NCBI GenBank assembly: GCA_964618405.1
Contig: CAZUAY010000043.1
Coordinates: forward strand, 1 to 17,944
Reading direction: 5' to 3'
DNA from: JBBQIY01 sp964618405
GTDB lineage: Bacteria; Verrucomicrobiota; Kiritimatiellia; RFP12; UBA3636
Length of the DNA stretch: 17,944 nt
The translations under genes were made by a program, and so were the position numbers. The notes under the pieces were generated by a model. The model saw nothing but the letters and a program-made list of their open reading frames with translations. It had not been told where the DNA came from and made no database searches. Shown piece by piece: positions 15,608-17,944 of this stretch (position 1 is the stretch's first letter; every line of letters starts with the position of its first letter).

Positions 15608-16507
15608 CTATTTCAAAAACGCTAGGATGTAGAGGTAGGCAAAGGGAGCGGAGAACAGCAGGCTGTCGAGAATATCGAGTATGCCTCCCATTCCGGGGAA
15701 GCGGCAACTGGAGTCTTTGACGTTTACCGATCGCTTAATTAGGGACTCGGCCAAGTCGCCGAGAACGCCAGTTGTCGTGAGAATAATGGGAAGTATCAGC
15801 GCATGGATGAGGGGATAGTTCATCTCGCCGAGCTTTCCGCCCCCATAATGTTTGGCGCAAGCCCAGAAGACGAGGCTAATCAAGATGGCGAAGAGGTAAC
15901 CACCCCAAAGACCTTCGACGGATTTCTTGGGCGAAATTTCGGGAATGAGCTTGCGTTTTCCGAGTTTCATGCCAATGGCGTAGGCACCGATGTCGCTGAA
16001 CTTGACGATGGCGATAAACAGGATTACTGCAAGGCGTCCGGTGTAGTTGGTGGCTCCATTGGGGTAAGTCTTCCACTCGAAGGCGATGTGGACGATGAAG
16101 CTCAGCAACACCGCGACATACCAGAATCCTGCATAGCTGAGTGCGAACGTTTCCATAGCACGCTCCGTCTTCTTGCGGAACACGCCACGAATAAGGAGGA
16201 TGGCAGGCGTGAGGCTGAGGATGACGCTCGACAGATCCATTTTCCCCAGAGAGGCGACAAAGGGATACACGCTGGAAAAAACAGGAGATTCTGCTGCTGA
16301 ACATACTAAAAAAGCAAATCCGCAAATCGTCGTAGGGATCAGGTCGTATCGATGTCCGCTGTGACTGATCATTTCGCTAAACTCCATCTGCGCGAGTGCA
16401 AAGAGAGCAAACAGCATCAGCAAGTGCGTCCAAGCTGGCAGGAAAAATAGAACGGAAAGGACGACGGCGACAAAGGAGGTTCCCGTGATAAATCGGTGTT
16501 TTAGCAT
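15608..16507 (-). CDS. cdsA: Phosphatidate cytidylyltransferase
   Basis: 299 residues with about eight membrane segments. CdsA makes CDP-diacylglycerol from phosphatidic acid and CTP, the entry to all phospholipids. Family motifs: FSDIGAYAIGMKLGKRKL (170-187), ISPKKSVEG (191-199) and the signature SLIKRSVNVKD (255-265) followed by FPGMGGILDILDS (270-282). Two positions differ from the textbook signature: the His of HGG is Met, and DRxD reads DILD; the metal-binding aspartates remain. The ATG lies inside the last codons of uppS (ATGCTAA overlap), so translation is coupled. uppS-cdsA is a widely conserved pair; the usual dxr-rseP followers are replaced here by hlyIII-lpxI-lpxB. Confidence 0.95.
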   Translation of the reverse strand: MLKHRFITGTSFVAVVLSVLFFLPAWTHLLMLFALFALAQMEFSEMISHSGHRYDLIPTTICGFAFLVCSAAESPVFSSVYPFVASLGKMDLSSVILSLTPAILLIRGVFRKKTERAMETFALSYAGFWYVAVLLSFIVHIAFEWKTYPNGATNYTGRLAVILFIAIVKFSDIGAYAIGMKLGKRKLIPEISPKKSVEGLWGGYLFAILISLVFWACAKHYGGGKLGEMNYPLIHALILPIILTTTGVLGDLAESLIKRSVNVKDSSCRFPGMGGILDILDSLLFSAPFAYLYILAFLK

Positions 16508-17241
16508 TTCGCTTTGCTTTCTAGTGCGTTCGGGATGTTTTTTACGCCGCCGAAGCGTCGGTTTCGGTTTGCAAACGCCTCCATCGCCACATCAAAGTCT
16601 GCTTCTGTAAAGTCAGGCCATAAAGTGTCAGTGAAATACAGTTCGCTATAGGCACTCTGCCAGAGCAGAAAATTGCTCAGCCGAACCTCGCCACTGGTTC
16701 TGATGATGAAATCGGGATCGGGGAGATCGGGAAGATAAAGTGCACCTGCGACGGCCGCCTCATCGATCTTAGCGGGATCGATTTTGCCTTCACAAGCGGC
16801 TTGCGCTAGACGCCGTGCTGCATTGGCGATTTCCGTTCGACCGCCATAGCTGAGCGCAAGCACAAGCGTTGCCTCTGTATAGTTTTCCGTTGCAGCTTCA
16901 ACTCGGATGAGCAATTCGTTGACTGCTTTCGGAAGGTCGGACCTTCTACCCAATACTCGTAAGCGAATCTTGTTGTCGTGAAATTCTTTTTCGTTTCGTT
17001 CCAAAAAGGTCCCCAGCAAGGCCATAAGCGCTTTGACCTCGAGGGCAGGGCGAGACCAATTCTCGACGCTGAAGGCATAAAGGGTGAGATAACGGATACC
17101 GTGCCGGCGAGCGGCGCGGATGGTTCTACGGACAGTTTCGGCACCGGCTTCATGACCGCGCAGACGCGGTTTCCCCTGGGCTTTTGCCCAGCGGCCATTT
17201 CCATCCATGATGATGGCGACATGTGTTGGTTTTAGGTTCAT
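16501..17241 (-). CDS. uppS: Undecaprenyl diphosphate synthase (cis-prenyltransferase)
   Basis: 246 residues, normal length. UppS condenses isopentenyl units onto farnesyl diphosphate to give the C55 carrier used for peptidoglycan and surface glycans. Motifs are complete: IIMDGNGRWA (10-19) with the catalytic Asp13, RLRGHEAG (26-33), LTLYAFSVENWSRP (52-65), and RTSGEVRLSNFLLWQ (181-195) with YSELYF (198-203). First gene of the leftward envelope operon, with a good promoter just upstream and only about 18 bases of leader. No Shine-Dalgarno is visible before the ATG. Confidence 0.97.
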   Translation of the reverse strand: MNLKPTHVAIIMDGNGRWAKAQGKPRLRGHEAGAETVRRTIRAARRHGIRYLTLYAFSVENWSRPALEVKALMALLGTFLERNEKEFHDNKIRLRVLGRRSDLPKAVNELLIRVEAATENYTEATLVLALSYGGRTEIANAARRLAQAACEGKIDPAKIDEAAVAGALYLPDLPDPDFIIRTSGEVRLSNFLLWQSAYSELYFTDTLWPDFTEADFDVAMEAFANRNRRFGGVKNIPNALESKAKC

Positions 17242-17265
17242 AGTGACGTATTGAAGAAGTGCCAG

Positions 17266-17294
17266 ATTGTAGCACAGTCATATCGTTGCGACAA
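17266..17294 (-). promoter_or_regulatory. Sigma-70-type promoter for the uppS-lpxB operon
   Basis: Minus strand: -35 TTGTCG (17294-17289), exactly 17 bases, -10 TACAAT (17271-17266). The -10 box matches consensus at five of six positions and the -35 at four. A start near 17259 gives a leader of about 18 bases to uppS. Confidence 0.6.
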
Positions 17295-17381
17295 GGTATC
17301 CATATCAATTTGCGGAAAGGGCGAGGGTGGGGGGGGGCGTCTTGCTGTTTCTCAACTTTGCTCACACACCCTGCTACAGGG

Positions 17382-17466
17382 GAGAAGTAGCGAGTTGCGA
17401 GTTGTGAATTGTGAGTGTCTGTCGCAAGTTCAATTCCTTCTTCTAATGAGGTTTCGAGTACGAGTC
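17382..17466 (+). repeat. Composite intergenic repeat, right copy
   Basis: GAGAAGT (17382-17388), four degenerate heptads (AGCGAGT, TGCGAGT, TGTGAAT, TGTGAGT; 17389-17416), then the 49-base core (17418-17466). The core is the reverse complement of bases 1-49 with one mismatch. This copy lacks the hairpin insert present in the left copy. Hexamer-like ACGAGT/ACGAGA words continue to about 17500. Confidence 0.8.
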
Positions 17467-17666
17467 CCGTTTCCCTCAATACGAGTACAAGTACGAGATT
17501 GAAGCTGTCGTGAAGAAGATGGTTTATGGTCCCTCTTTTGATTCGAATAATCGCTTATTCTCTTTGCGGAGCAGGGTGGGGCGAAGCTGTCCCAGCGAGC
17601 CGTTTGTTTAAAATTAGCCGAAGCTGATCTCTGGCTAAATCTTTAACGCAAGGGACGCGTAGGTAA

Positions 17667-17692
17667 GAGAAGTGCGTAGTGCGCAGTGCGTA
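17667..17692 (+). repeat. Heptad tract, three units
   Basis: GAGAA followed by GTGCGTA, GTGCGCA and GTGCGTA (17672-17692). It starts with the same GAGAAGT word as the composite repeats but is not followed by their core. Confidence 0.65.
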
Positions 17693-17701
17693 GTTTCCGC
17701 A

Positions 17702-17714
17702 GGGGCTCTGCCCC
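17702..17714. repeat. GC-rich hairpin
   Basis: GGGGC and GCCCC flank a TCT loop, followed by AGACCCC, which could pair with the same G-run as an alternative. No T-run follows in either direction, so this is a palindrome of unknown role, not a terminator. Confidence 0.5.
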
Positions 17715-17768
17715 AGACCCCGTTTATTACTGACTTGGGTAGCACGTGGCAAAACTAGCGGCTAGCCC

Positions 17769-17846
17769 CTTCTTGCCCGCAACTCACGACTCACTACTTC
17801 TTAAAGTTTTATGCAGAGTGGCAGCCCAGCTTCTTGCCCACAACTC
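17769..17846. repeat. 17-base direct repeat, two copies
   Basis: CTTCTTGCCC followed by G or A and then CAACTC occurs at 17769-17785 and 17830-17846, with one mismatch. A short heptad tract lies between the copies. Confidence 0.6.
17782..17802 (-). repeat. Heptad tract in the orientation of the left composite repeat
   Basis: Three degenerate 7-mers (ACTCACG, ACTCACT, ACTTCTT). On the minus strand it begins AAGAAGTAGTGAGT, much like the start of the two composite elements, but with no core after it. Confidence 0.45.
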
Positions 17847-17902
17847 GATTTTCGCTAAGCAGTGGTCGTAACGAACGGAGCACGGGTTTTCGTAACCGTT
17901 CA

Positions 17903-17921
17903 CGGGGTATAAGCGACCCCG
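17903..17921 (+). terminator. Weak terminator-like hairpin
   Basis: A perfect 6-base-pair stem, CGGGGT with ACCCCG, closes a 7-base loop and is followed by ATTTCTTTG. The T-run is imperfect and no rightward gene lies upstream within the spacer, so it may be another intergenic palindrome. Confidence 0.3.
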
Positions 17922-17944
17922 ATTTCTTTGAAGCATAGCACTGT

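Larger units (their letters stand above)
17242..17944. other. Non-coding repeat-rich spacer
   Basis: About 700 bases without a supportable gene. The short open frames here run through repeats and lack ribosome sites or recognisable protein features. The stretch holds the uppS promoter, a poly-G run near 17329-17336, the right composite repeat, two more heptad tracts, a 17-base direct repeat and two small hairpins. No tRNA, rRNA or transposase was found. The only further gene would lie beyond the window. Confidence 0.7.

Noticed and set aside
1..17466. Composite transposon bounded by inverted repeats
   Set aside because: No transposase, integrase or target-site duplication is visible, and the interior contains core lipid and carrier genes.
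17251..17502. Short rightward frame in the right spacer
   Set aside because: It runs through the poly-G run and the composite repeat; no ribosome site or recognisable protein features.
17555..17752. Short leftward frame in the right spacer
   Set aside because: It is made largely of heptad and palindrome sequence and has no plausible translation start.

Overview
This window most likely comes from a chromosome of a Gram-negative bacterium with lipid A, since lpxI and lpxB sit side by side. It probably belongs to a poorly sampled phylum. The intergenic spacers are rich in short degenerate repeats, Shine-Dalgarno sites are weak or missing before many genes, and several proteins match families only at fold level. 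I cannot name the taxon from sequence alone; a Sumerlaeota/PVC-like candidate lineage is only a guess.

Layout. Bases 1-268 are a repeat-rich spacer with a leftward terminator. Bases 269-6267 hold a two-gene leftward operon: a NodC/hyaluronan-synthase-type family 2 glycosyltransferase, then a 1510-residue membrane-anchored protein that starts inside the last codons of the synthase. The large protein begins with a PgaB-like deacetylase domain whose catalytic and metal-binding residues are all replaced. It continues with concanavalin-like, barrel-like and TPR modules. From a 96-base divergent promoter region the opposite way, bases 6364-10798 hold four rightward genes: a KaiC/RecA-type ATPase, an ExeA-type AAA+ ATPase, an exported GHL10-type glycoside hydrolase and a small single-pass membrane protein. 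Together these six genes look like a dedicated system for making, handling and trimming an extracytoplasmic amino-sugar polymer, in an arrangement I do not recognise.

Bases 17241-10809 are a leftward envelope operon with very short gaps: uppS, cdsA, a HlyIII-family membrane protein, lpxI, lpxB and a second exported GHL10-type protein. It covers undecaprenyl carrier synthesis, CDP-diacylglycerol synthesis and two consecutive lipid A steps. The second GHL10 protein is a paralogue of the one in the polysaccharide locus, and the two gene sets converge tail to tail at 10798/10809. A good promoter lies just upstream of uppS.

Bases 17242-17944 are a second non-coding, repeat-rich spacer. A composite repeat of about 85-132 bases occurs once at each end of the window in opposite orientation; its 49-base core matches at 48 positions, so the copies bracket the whole 17.4 kb gene set. 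I see no tRNA, rRNA, CRISPR array or transposase.
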